NCBI GenBank assembly: GCA_035575515.1
Contig: DATLXU010000089.1
Span: 1 to 20,126 of the forward strand
Length of the DNA: 20,126 nt
Direction: 5' to 3'
From: DATLXU01 sp035575515
GTDB lineage: Bacteria; Acidobacteriota; Blastocatellia; UBA7656
Of the stretch, positions 7,977 through 14,845 are shown piece after piece. Each line of letters starts with the position of its first letter. The stretch's first letter is position 1. The position numbers were made by a program, and so were the translations under genes. Below the pieces are notes generated by a model. It made no database searches and had not been told where the DNA came from. It was given only the letters and a program-made list of their open reading frames with translations.

Positions 7977-10529
7977 CTAACTTGCGTTGATTAAATTCCA
8001 CTTAATGCCGTCGCCCGCAAAGGCCGCGACCCGCTGGCTTACATCGAAGCTCGCGCCGTTGATTACAACCTTGCGCGCTGCTTCGCTGAGCGACAGATCA
8101 AAGCGGTCTCCGCCGTTGATTGAACCTTCCACGCCGTCCTCTGTGCGACGAATCGCGCAATGGTTCACGCGAGCCGTCGCGCGGAACGCGAAGCCGTCCA
8201 GCGTTTCGAGCCTCCTGCCGCGAATGAGAAACGCGCGCACAAACGCATCACCATCGAATCTCGCCCAGGCGAACGCGCCTTCTGCGCTGAGCAAGCCGCA
8301 ACTGGCGAGCTTCGCGCCGTCGCCTATCATCAAAGCATCGCGCATTCGACCAGCAGTTAGTTGATAACTGGAAACCCCCCTGTCACTCGTCGGCTGTTCA
8401 ATTCGGATTGATTGCTCAGCCGCGAGCGGAACAACGAACGTCGTGAACTCCTGCGGCCCGTCTCCGTTTGCGTCAAAGACGGCGACAAGCGACGGCTCGC
8501 GCCGCCCGTAAGCGCGCGACACCCAGCTTTCACAAATCCGCGCGCGCAGCGTTGAGCTTCCGAACGCGACGATGTTCAATCGCGCGCCGCTTGGTTCGGT
8601 TACTATCACACGATTGCCGCTCGCGAAGGCCGAGCAATTGGGCGCGAGGTGAAATCGAATCGAGTATTGATGCCGCCCGTTTGCCTGGAGCGTGTCGCGA
8701 ATAATCAAATATGTAGGAATCGAAGCGAGCGCCTTCTCGCGCGCGTCAGACTTCGCCATCAGAACCGCGCGAGAGTGAATGACAGAATCAACCAGCCGCG
8801 CGTAGCCGTCCGTGTGGCCTTCGAGATAATCGAAGCCATCGCCGATAATGAAATCATCCAGCTTTGCTTGCGCGATGTGACTCCACGAGAAAGGACCGGC
8901 AGGTGTTGATTGAGATTTGCCGTCAACCGTCACAGTGTTGTGCGCCGCCGTAAGTCGGAAGCGATTACGAAGGCGCGAGTCTGCCGTGTAGGTGAACGTG
9001 CCCGGATCAACTATCCATACTTTGCCGAGCGCGGCGAACTCTATCGAAAGCGCATCTGCGTGCGCGTGGCCGCAGGCGAGCGAGCCGTGCGGGCCTGAGT
9101 CCATAAGCAAATAGCTCGACTGCTTCGACCAGCCATCGCGCGCTACGGCGTAGCCGCTCGCTTGAAAAACATGAGAAGTTGCGCGCGGCGATTCGCATTG
9201 AACCTCGTCGTAGCGCGCAATTGCATCAGGCCCAAGCAGCCACAGCGTCTCAACAGCCGCACTGCCAGCCGCGCATTTCCAATCTTTGCGCCCAAACAAC
9301 GCCGCAGCGGTTGCGAGCGTGTCTCGGAAATCGTTTGCCTCGCGCGGGCCAAGCGCAATCAGCCGTCCGCCATCATCATCGCCTACGAGCGGCGATGTGC
9401 CATCGGGCCGCGTCAACCACATCAGATGAGTCATCAACTGCGCGAGCTTCTCTTCAACTTCGGCGGGAAGCCCAACGCCGCTTGCTCGCGCTAGTATCAG
9501 CAGATGAGTGTAGAAGTCAGCCGTGTAGCGGTGGTAGTAAGTCGCCTGCTCGAAATAAACGCCGTCGCTTCGAACCTGTCGCGGCAATTCATCGAGCAGC
9601 ACCTTGAGTCCGAGCCTGCGCCACCTTTCTGCGCATCGCAATTCATCGAGCACTGAGCCGAGATAAAAAAGTCCGAGAGCTTCGCCCGTCAGATGAGTGT
9701 TCGGGCTGAAGTAATAAGACAAGTACGATTCCATGTGACGCCCGTGCGCGATGAGGTGCTTGAGTAATCGCAATGCGAACTTCGATGACAGATGACGCGA
9801 ATCAGCAAACAGGTGCAAAGCCCAAAGCCACGCGATTGACCTGAAAGCAAGCTCAAGGCTGCTTGCCCAGTTTATTCCTCGATTGGGCGGATTCTGATCC
9901 ATCCACGACGATGCTTGCGCGACGAATGCTTCAGCGTATCGCTCATCTCGTGTGAGCCAGTAAGCCTGACCTAGCGTTACGAAGTGCTGGTGGCGATTCA
10001 ACTCCCAGGTGATCTTCTTATCGCCAGCGACTGCTGGGTTGAGGTAATCAATCCGGCTCCAGTGATCGAGCGAAGACCGTCGCCCTGAAACTGGCTCCAG
10101 GAGCCAATCTGGAGGCTTTCCGAAATCGAGATCGGTGAAGCCAAGCAAATCAAAGCGGCCTTCGATTGCGCGGTCTGCGCGCTCGATTATCGCCTGCTGC
10201 TCGCGAGCGAATCGGCTTTGCATCAAAGCGACGATCTCTTCGCGCCGACTGAGCGATTGGATTAGCGGCTTCTGAGTCGAATCGCTTGCTGATGCTACCG
10301 ACTCTCTCATTCGATTGATTATCGAAGCGGCAACCGTTTCGCCCGTATCGCCGCGCTGCTCGCGCTTGATGTGGCGAAGAAATGCGCGGTCGCTCATCTC
10401 GCCAACTGAAAGCCCAAGCGCTCGCTCGCTGAGCCGGGCAATCTCCTGCCTGCCGCGAACGCTCATCTCGCGTATGCTTTTGCCCTTGAGCCTCTTCAGT
10501 TGTGCAACGCTCAGTTGCATTCGTCTCAT
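7977..10529 (-). CDS. Heparinase II/III family protein (putative uronate polysaccharide lyase)
   Basis: An 850-residue protein with the two-part heparinase II/III architecture. After a charged N-terminal extension (1-130), an alpha/alpha-toroid region covers about 150-400, with WELNRHQHFVTLGQAYW at 175-191, SPNTHLTGEALGLFYLG at 275-291 and YYHRYTADFY at 331-340. The C-terminal beta-sandwich domain starts near 455 (QASGYAVARDGW) and contains SGPHGSLACGHAHADALS at 478-494, with candidate metal/catalytic histidines, then DPGTFTY and AAHNTVTVDG. Members cleave glycosidic bonds next to uronic acids by beta-elimination. No signal peptide or transmembrane segment is visible, so it may act in the cytoplasm or leave by an unusual route. 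ATG 10529 overlaps the glycosyltransferase stop as ATGA; ATG 10520 is an alternative. The presence of a lyase next to an AlgD-like enzyme points to a uronate-containing polymer. Confidence 0.88.
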   Translation of the reverse strand: MRRMQLSVAQLKRLKGKSIREMSVRGRQEIARLSERALGLSVGEMSDRAFLRHIKREQRGDTGETVAASIINRMRESVASASDSTQKPLIQSLSRREEIVALMQSRFAREQQAIIERADRAIEGRFDLLGFTDLDFGKPPDWLLEPVSGRRSSLDHWSRIDYLNPAVAGDKKITWELNRHQHFVTLGQAYWLTRDERYAEAFVAQASSWMDQNPPNRGINWASSLELAFRSIAWLWALHLFADSRHLSSKFALRLLKHLIAHGRHMESYLSYYFSPNTHLTGEALGLFYLGSVLDELRCAERWRRLGLKVLLDELPRQVRSDGVYFEQATYYHRYTADFYTHLLILARASGVGLPAEVEEKLAQLMTHLMWLTRPDGTSPLVGDDDGGRLIALGPREANDFRDTLATAAALFGRKDWKCAAGSAAVETLWLLGPDAIARYDEVQCESPRATSHVFQASGYAVARDGWSKQSSYLLMDSGPHGSLACGHAHADALSIEFAALGKVWIVDPGTFTYTADSRLRNRFRLTAAHNTVTVDGKSQSTPAGPFSWSHIAQAKLDDFIIGDGFDYLEGHTDGYARLVDSVIHSRAVLMAKSDAREKALASIPTYLIIRDTLQANGRHQYSIRFHLAPNCSAFASGNRVIVTEPSGARLNIVAFGSSTLRARICESWVSRAYGRREPSLVAVFDANGDGPQEFTTFVVPLAAEQSIRIEQPTSDRGVSSYQLTAGRMRDALMIGDGAKLASCGLLSAEGAFAWARFDGDAFVRAFLIRGRRLETLDGFAFRATARVNHCAIRRTEDGVEGSINGGDRFDLSLSEAARKVVINGASFDVSQRVAAFAGDGIKWNLINAS

Positions 10530-11710
10530 CGCTCCTCAGCAAGTCCTTCGCTTGATGGATTTGCTTCGCGCAGCGGCTCCCACACGACGTGCGCTTCGCC
10601 GCGCATGAATTTCACAAAGGCGACTATGATCGCCACGTTTGCGAGCGCGAAATAATAAGGCAGCGCGAAGACTCCGAGCCGCGCGCCCGTTCGCTCGACG
10701 AGCCAGCCCGCGAGCGCCGCAAGGTAAAATGCTCCCTGCCCGGCCATCGCCGCTTGATAGATTCGCGAATCGCCTATCAGAAAAATGTTCGAGACAAACG
10801 CGATTAGAAGAAGCGCCGACACGGCGTAGCGCAGCACCTTGTGCGAGAGCATCTGGAAGGCAAACATCCCGTGACGGCGCAGGTTGAGCGTCTCGCGGTA
10901 GCGGCTGAGCGCGCTCATGGTCTGTTCCATTATTCGCACGCGCATTCGAAACTCGTCGCGGCTCCGCTTGTTCGTGTCTTCGATAGAAATCGCCTCTCGC
11001 TCATAAACCGTCCTCAAGCCTTTCAAATAAACTTCGGACGCAATGACGAAATCGCTGCACATATCGCGCGCGAGCGGGGTGTACGCGCTGCGACGCACGG
11101 CATAGAGGCATCCGGTCACGCCTATCATCGAACCCATTCGGCTTTCAGATTGTTGAATCAGTTTTTCGTAGCTCCAGTAAGAGCGGCAGCCCTGACCAAC
11201 AGATGACTTTGAGTGGTCAACATAAACAACGTGGCTGCTCACGCAGCCGACCTGCAGGTCTGCGAAGCTGCGAACGATCTTGCGAAGCATGTCCCGCTCA
11301 TAAGATGTAGTCGCATCGGTGAAGACAATTATTTCGCCCGACGAAATCTCCACCGCTCCGTTTTGCGCCATAGTCTTTCCGAGCCGCTCGTTCTGGCGAA
11401 ACAAAATCACGCCGCTTTCCGCATAAGCGCGCACGATTTCGTCCGTGCGGTCCGTAGAGCAATCGCTCGCGACAATGATTTCGAGTCGCTCTTTCGGATA
11501 ATCAAGCGCGAGCGTCTTTTCTATCTTCGCCGCGATGTCGCGCTCTTCGTTGTGGGCCGCGATTATCACAGAAACTTTGGGCGTGATGTCGGCTTTGCGA
11601 ATTGGGCGATTGCGCAAGCGGCTCAACGCGAAGGCGAGCATCGGGTATCCAACGCACGAATAAGCTATCAGCGCGAGCGATGATATGAATATGATTTCAG
11701 CCTGCATCAT
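10526..11710 (-). CDS. Membrane-bound family 2 glycosyltransferase
   Basis: A 394-residue processive-type GT2. Residues 5-30 form an N-terminal membrane segment. The GT-A domain follows: PKVSVIIAAHNEE at 44-56, VASDCSTDRTDE at 80-91, the metal-site region VFTDATTSY at 129-137 (Asp132; the second Asp of a DxD pair is not obvious), TGCLYAVRR at 199-207, SDFVIASEV at 219-227 as the probable catalytic-base region, and a basic RSRDEFRMR segment at 249-257. Three or four membrane helices lie between about 290 and 375. This pattern resembles GT2 enzymes that elongate EPS chains at the inner membrane. The start at 11710 (or the adjacent ATG 11707) has GGAG immediately upstream, so the exact start is uncertain. 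It follows a 104-base structured gap and overlaps the lyase gene by four bases. Confidence 0.88.
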   Translation of the reverse strand: MMQAEIIFISSLALIAYSCVGYPMLAFALSRLRNRPIRKADITPKVSVIIAAHNEERDIAAKIEKTLALDYPKERLEIIVASDCSTDRTDEIVRAYAESGVILFRQNERLGKTMAQNGAVEISSGEIIVFTDATTSYERDMLRKIVRSFADLQVGCVSSHVVYVDHSKSSVGQGCRSYWSYEKLIQQSESRMGSMIGVTGCLYAVRRSAYTPLARDMCSDFVIASEVYLKGLRTVYEREAISIEDTNKRSRDEFRMRVRIMEQTMSALSRYRETLNLRRHGMFAFQMLSHKVLRYAVSALLLIAFVSNIFLIGDSRIYQAAMAGQGAFYLAALAGWLVERTGARLGVFALPYYFALANVAIIVAFVKFMRGEAHVVWEPLREANPSSEGLAEER

Positions 11711-11734
11711 CTCCGTTACCCAACTTGCTCGTTC

Positions 11735-11793
11735 AATCCAGAAGGTTATCGGCTGTTGTTATCTGCGAGCGGCTGCGCTCGCCTGCCTGGATT
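11735..11793 (-). repeat. Nested inverted repeats in the ligase-GT2 gap
   Basis: Between the ligase and GT2 genes, AATCCAG (11735-11741) pairs with CTGGATT (11787-11793). Inside it GCGAGCG (11765-11771) pairs with CGCTCGC (11776-11782) around a 4-base loop. All arms are perfect. No T-run follows, so a classical terminator is unlikely; RNA processing, stabilisation or attenuation is possible. The gap (11711-11814) holds no gene. A 9-base direct repeat CTCGTTCAA (11728-11736 and 11810-11818) brackets most of it. Confidence 0.6.
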
Positions 11794-11814
11794 CGGAATT
11801 TCTTTATCCCTCGT

Positions 11815-13332
11815 TCAAGCAGGCGAGACGCCTGCGCTCCCGGAGGCGGTTTGCGCTATCGGCCTCCGGTAACGTCTCCACAGCACGCCGCGCGCGCGAG
11901 CCGGTTTGCGCAGCGCGTGACTGGTTGCTGTGACTGAATCCGCTTGCTCGGCGGCGTGAATCTGGCGAAGCGCGATTGCGTAAGCTACCGGGTAATAGAG
12001 AAACCATTGATACTCGATAGATCCGAAGAAGCTGCAAACGATGTAAGCGACGAGCACCGCCTGAAGCGCGATGCTCATATAATGAATCTCTCGCCTGCGC
12101 CTTTCGTTCGGAGAAGGGAACTGAAGTGTGTTATCTTCGCTTTCGGTCTCGCGCTCGACTCTTCTGAGAGAGCGAAGCGGCGCGAATATCAGAATGAGAT
12201 AAGCTGCGAGACCCGCCACGCCAAGCTCTGCTGCGATTTCAAGATAAGAGTTGTGCGACACCTGCTCGCGGATTGAGTAGATGTGAAAATTGCCCATGCC
12301 TACACCGACGAGCGGGTGATACAGGGCGACTGTGGCCACGCGTTCGAGCAACTCGCTGCGCGCCTGAGACGAGCCTGTCGGGTCTTCGCCGATGTGAAAA
12401 ATAGTAGATATTCGGCCCGCATACCCTGTCGGCATCGCCATCACAAAGACGCCGAGCAGCACAACGAAGGCCGCAGCCATCAGCGCGCGATTTCTTCGGC
12501 TGGCTTTCCACAGCAGCACTGCGGCCATTGCAATTAATCCTAAAAAGCCGCCGCGCGAAAATGTCACCACGACTCCCGCGACAAGCAGCGCCGCGCAGGC
12601 GAAGAAGAACGCGCGGGCCGCGCCTCTTTTCAAAATCGCGAGCACGACCGCAAGCGGCAGAAGCATATCGAGCGTTGTCGCAAGATCGTTCGGGTTGCCG
12701 ACAATCCCACCGACTGGCCCAAATATTCTCATGCCGACGACGTAGCCTTCGCTTTTGACGATCATCTTGAAATTGCCCGTGACGTAGCTGTGGATGGCGA
12801 ACAGCGCGAGCACCGCGCCGCAGATTGTGACGAGCGTCATCATCGAGCGCAGCCGTTTGCGCGTATTGATGATGTTAATCATCAGCACGAAGATGGCGAC
12901 GACTTTGATGAAGAGATCGAATAGCACATCGAAACTGTCCTGCGGCGCGGCTGCGAGCGGAGTGAACGCGGCGCCGAGCATAAAAATCACGCCGAGCATC
13001 TTTAATTCAATCGGAGCGATTGAAAGGTGCTCGTTGCGGATGACGCGCGCGAGGAAGTAAGCAATTAACGCGACGCCTGCGACTATCTTCACGAGCGGAA
13101 ATGTTCCGAACGTATCCGAAAACATCTCCTGCGGGCGGATGTAGAGCAAAACGGTGAAAGCGAGCAGGCACGCGAAAGCGAAACGATGCGAATCGCGCGC
13201 GCTCTCTTCACGCTCATCATGCTTGATGCGCAGTCTTGTAGTCTGAGTGGTCGCCGCTCGTGCGTCTCCAAAAATCATGTAGCGCACGGGATCGCTTATT
13301 GCTGATGAGTTGCTGTTGTTTGCTCCGTTCAT
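11815..13332 (-). CDS. O-antigen ligase/polymerase-like membrane protein (Wzy_C domain)
   Basis: A 505-residue polytopic protein with about ten to twelve hydrophobic helices from residue 50 to 465. Recognisable parts are LLYIRPQEMF near the first helix, RIFGPVGGIVGNPNDLA before the central helices, TFSRGGFLGL, and the periplasmic-loop sequence PLVGVGMGNFHIYS followed by SHNSYLEIAAELGVAGL, which is typical of the Wzy_C/O-antigen ligase superfamily. It resembles the exosortase-associated O-glycosylation ligase type (TIGR03097 in memory). It should polymerise the repeat unit or transfer the glycan to an acceptor at the periplasmic face. The C-terminal tail after the last helix is poorly conserved in character, Arg-rich, and its last codons (GSAGVSPA then TGA) are encoded by a REP-like palindrome, suggesting the original stop was replaced by a repeat insertion. 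ATG 13332 has only a weak GAGA upstream. Confidence 0.87.
   Translation of the reverse strand: MNGANNSNSSAISDPVRYMIFGDARAATTQTTRLRIKHDEREESARDSHRFAFACLLAFTVLLYIRPQEMFSDTFGTFPLVKIVAGVALIAYFLARVIRNEHLSIAPIELKMLGVIFMLGAAFTPLAAAPQDSFDVLFDLFIKVVAIFVLMINIINTRKRLRSMMTLVTICGAVLALFAIHSYVTGNFKMIVKSEGYVVGMRIFGPVGGIVGNPNDLATTLDMLLPLAVVLAILKRGAARAFFFACAALLVAGVVVTFSRGGFLGLIAMAAVLLWKASRRNRALMAAAFVVLLGVFVMAMPTGYAGRISTIFHIGEDPTGSSQARSELLERVATVALYHPLVGVGMGNFHIYSIREQVSHNSYLEIAAELGVAGLAAYLILIFAPLRSLRRVERETESEDNTLQFPSPNERRRREIHYMSIALQAVLVAYIVCSFFGSIEYQWFLYYPVAYAIALRQIHAAEQADSVTATSHALRKPARARGVLWRRYRRPIAQTASGSAGVSPA
11819..11869 (-). repeat. REP-like palindromic element inside the 3' end of the ligase gene
   Basis: GCAGGCG-AGA-CGCCTGC (11819-11835) is a perfect 7-base palindrome with a 3-base centre. 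A second perfect inverted repeat, CCGGAGGC (11840-11847) with GCCTCCGG (11862-11869), lies next to it. Read on the minus strand, the first encodes the ending GSAGVSPA. I recall such sequences as dispersed repeats in Acidobacteriota genomes, but copy number cannot be tested in this window, where I see only this copy. Confidence 0.6.
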
Positions 13333-13362
13333 CGCTGACTCTCGCTTGGTTCTGGATCAGGT

Positions 13363-13473
13363 TTAATTTTCAGCGCTCGCTTTATGCGCGACCGCCGAGC
13401 CTGAATGAATGCGGCGGCGCAGGCGCAATCGGCGGCGCGCGTGAAGACGGCGACGCAGCTTTTTAGAAGTCAT
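13363..13473 (-). CDS. Possible 36-residue Arg-rich peptide, coupled to the XRE gene
   Basis: A short frame begins MTSKKLRRRLHARRRL and ends KASAEN. ATG 13473 overlaps the TGA of the XRE gene by four bases (ATGA), and GGAGG stands 10 bases upstream; both are signs of a real coupled start. Thirteen of 36 residues are Arg or Lys, concentrated in the first 22, so nucleic-acid or membrane binding would be plausible if it is made. It ends 30 bases before the ligase start. The alternative is chance: the 137-base gap between XRE and ligase is rich in CGGCG-type sequence that gives Arg codons in any frame. I recognise no family. Confidence 0.38.
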   Translation of the reverse strand: MTSKKLRRRLHARRRLRLRRRIHSGSAVAHKASAEN

Positions 13474-14048
13474 GCGCGGTTTGCCTCCAGTAAAGATTCG
13501 CCCTTCAGGGGTTTTTCTCTCGACTTGCGTCGCACCAGAGTAAGATGATTCAGTATCGTGTAAGCGGGCGCGAGGCTGCGGCCCATCGAATGAGCGCACA
13601 TTGCCATGCGCGTAATCTCAAGGACCGAGCCGGGAATCTTCGTGCTGTGCATCTCCGCAAGCTCCGGAAAAAAATCTATGGCATAAGCACGCATGACGAG
13701 GTCCTGCATGTCGGCGCGGTCTGTGAGGCTGAATATCACTCTGGGAGAGACATTCAGACCTATGGCCAGCCTTAGCGCGCTTTCGAGGCTGAAGCTGCTA
13801 ATGACTGAGTTTTGAATCTTCGATAGCAAGCCCTGATCAAAGCCGGTGAGGCGGCAGAAGTCCGATTGCTTCAAATTGAGTTCTTCGAGCCGCCGACGCA
13901 CAAAAACCGCAAGCGGGGTAGGCTCGCTTGCACTTTTCTCTCTTCTCATTGGTCCTCCAACATGGGGCGGCATATCTGCTACAGCCGACAGATGCAGATC
14001 CTGGGACTCGACAACCGCGTTTGCTTGACCATTCGCTTTATTCATCAT
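13470..14048 (-). CDS. XRE-family (Cro/CI-type) DNA-binding regulator
   Basis: A 192-residue protein with one helix-turn-helix domain at about 46-108: LAVFVRRRLEELNLKQSDF, then CRLTGFDQGLLSKIQN as the turn and recognition helix, then ALRLAIGLNVSPRVIF. The first 40 residues look unstructured and polar; an internal ATG at residue 34 could be the true start. The C-terminal 80 residues (RADMQDLVMRAYAIDFFPEL onward) are not a domain I recognise and may sense a ligand or mediate dimerisation. It lies 6 bases after the export gene within the EPS operon, between export and ligase genes, so it may control the operon or one of its later promoters. That role is inferred from position only. Confidence 0.8.
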   Translation of the reverse strand: MMNKANGQANAVVESQDLHLSAVADMPPHVGGPMRREKSASEPTPLAVFVRRRLEELNLKQSDFCRLTGFDQGLLSKIQNSVISSFSLESALRLAIGLNVSPRVIFSLTDRADMQDLVMRAYAIDFFPELAEMHSTKIPGSVLEITRMAMCAHSMGRSLAPAYTILNHLTLVRRKSREKPLKGESLLEANRA

Positions 14049-14054
14049 GGCTAA

Positions 14055-14834
14055 TCACAGACCTCGAATGAACCAGAGGAAATTTCCGAAACCGAGCATC
14101 GAGGCAATGTTCGAGATTTTCTTTCTCGTGTTGCCATGAACGATGATTGTGTCGCCGGCTTTGAGCGCGATGTTCTCTTCAGGCCCGGCTTTGCCTTCGA
14201 GTATGCGCTTGACGTTGACCTTCATTGTTTGAAGTCGCCCCTCGCCAACTTGCCTGAGCACGGTCACATCAGATTTGCTGCCCGTGTCTGCGACCCCGCC
14301 CGAAGCCGATATTGCGTCGAGCACAGTCATCGGTCTCGCCATCAGCACAATGCCGGGATGAGTCACGTCGCCTAGCACGCCTATCTTCGCGCTGTTAGCG
14401 GCAAGCAGCGACACGCTCACCTTGGGGTCAATGATGTACTGGCTCAGTTCTGTTGTTAGTCTTTCAGTGAGTTTCGGAACGGTGTAGCCTGCGACATCAA
14501 TCTCGCCGAGCAGCGGATGATAGATGCGGCCCGCGGGATTGATGGTGACCTGATCGAGCGAGTAGTCGGGCTGTCCCTGCACGCGCACGGCTATCTGGTC
14601 TTCAGGTCCGAGCTTGTACGTGTTGTAGAAGTTTCGGTAAATCTCCTTGAAGTAAGTGTCATCGGGGTCGGTCGGAACTACCGCCGCAGGTTGAGCAACA
14701 GTCGTCAGTTGTGAAGCCTTCTTCGTCGAAGGCGATTGCGATTGAGCCGCAGCCGTGAAAGGCGCGGCAACAAACGCCAACACTACCATCAGCACAAGGA
14801 TTTTCATGCTCAAAACAGATCGTTGTTCTTTCAT
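14055..14834 (-). CDS. Polysaccharide export protein (Wza/Poly_export family)
   Basis: A 259-residue secreted protein expected to form or feed the outer-membrane export channel. Residues 1-30 form a signal sequence with the hydrophobic core ILVLMVVLAFVAAPF and a probable signal-peptidase I site after TAAA. There is no lipobox cysteine, unlike Escherichia coli Wza. After a Thr/Pro/Ala linker, the Poly_export domain spans about 72-145 (YKLGPEDQIAVRV, then INPAGRIYHPLLGEIDVAG and LTTELSQYIIDPKVSVSL). An SLBB-type beta-grasp region follows (KIGVLGDVTHPGIVLM, MTVLDAISASGGVAD). It ends near KAGDTIIVHG and a short hydrophobic tail. GGAGG ahead of ATG 14834 supports the start. It begins 11 bases after the sugar-transferase stop and is shorter than Wza, fitting the exosortase-locus subfamily. 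Confidence 0.9.
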   Translation of the reverse strand: MKEQRSVLSMKILVLMVVLAFVAAPFTAAAQSQSPSTKKASQLTTVAQPAAVVPTDPDDTYFKEIYRNFYNTYKLGPEDQIAVRVQGQPDYSLDQVTINPAGRIYHPLLGEIDVAGYTVPKLTERLTTELSQYIIDPKVSVSLLAANSAKIGVLGDVTHPGIVLMARPMTVLDAISASGGVADTGSKSDVTVLRQVGEGRLQTMKVNVKRILEGKAGPEENIALKAGDTIIVHGNTRKKISNIASMLGFGNFLWFIRGL

Positions 14835-14845
14835 GGCTCCTCCAG

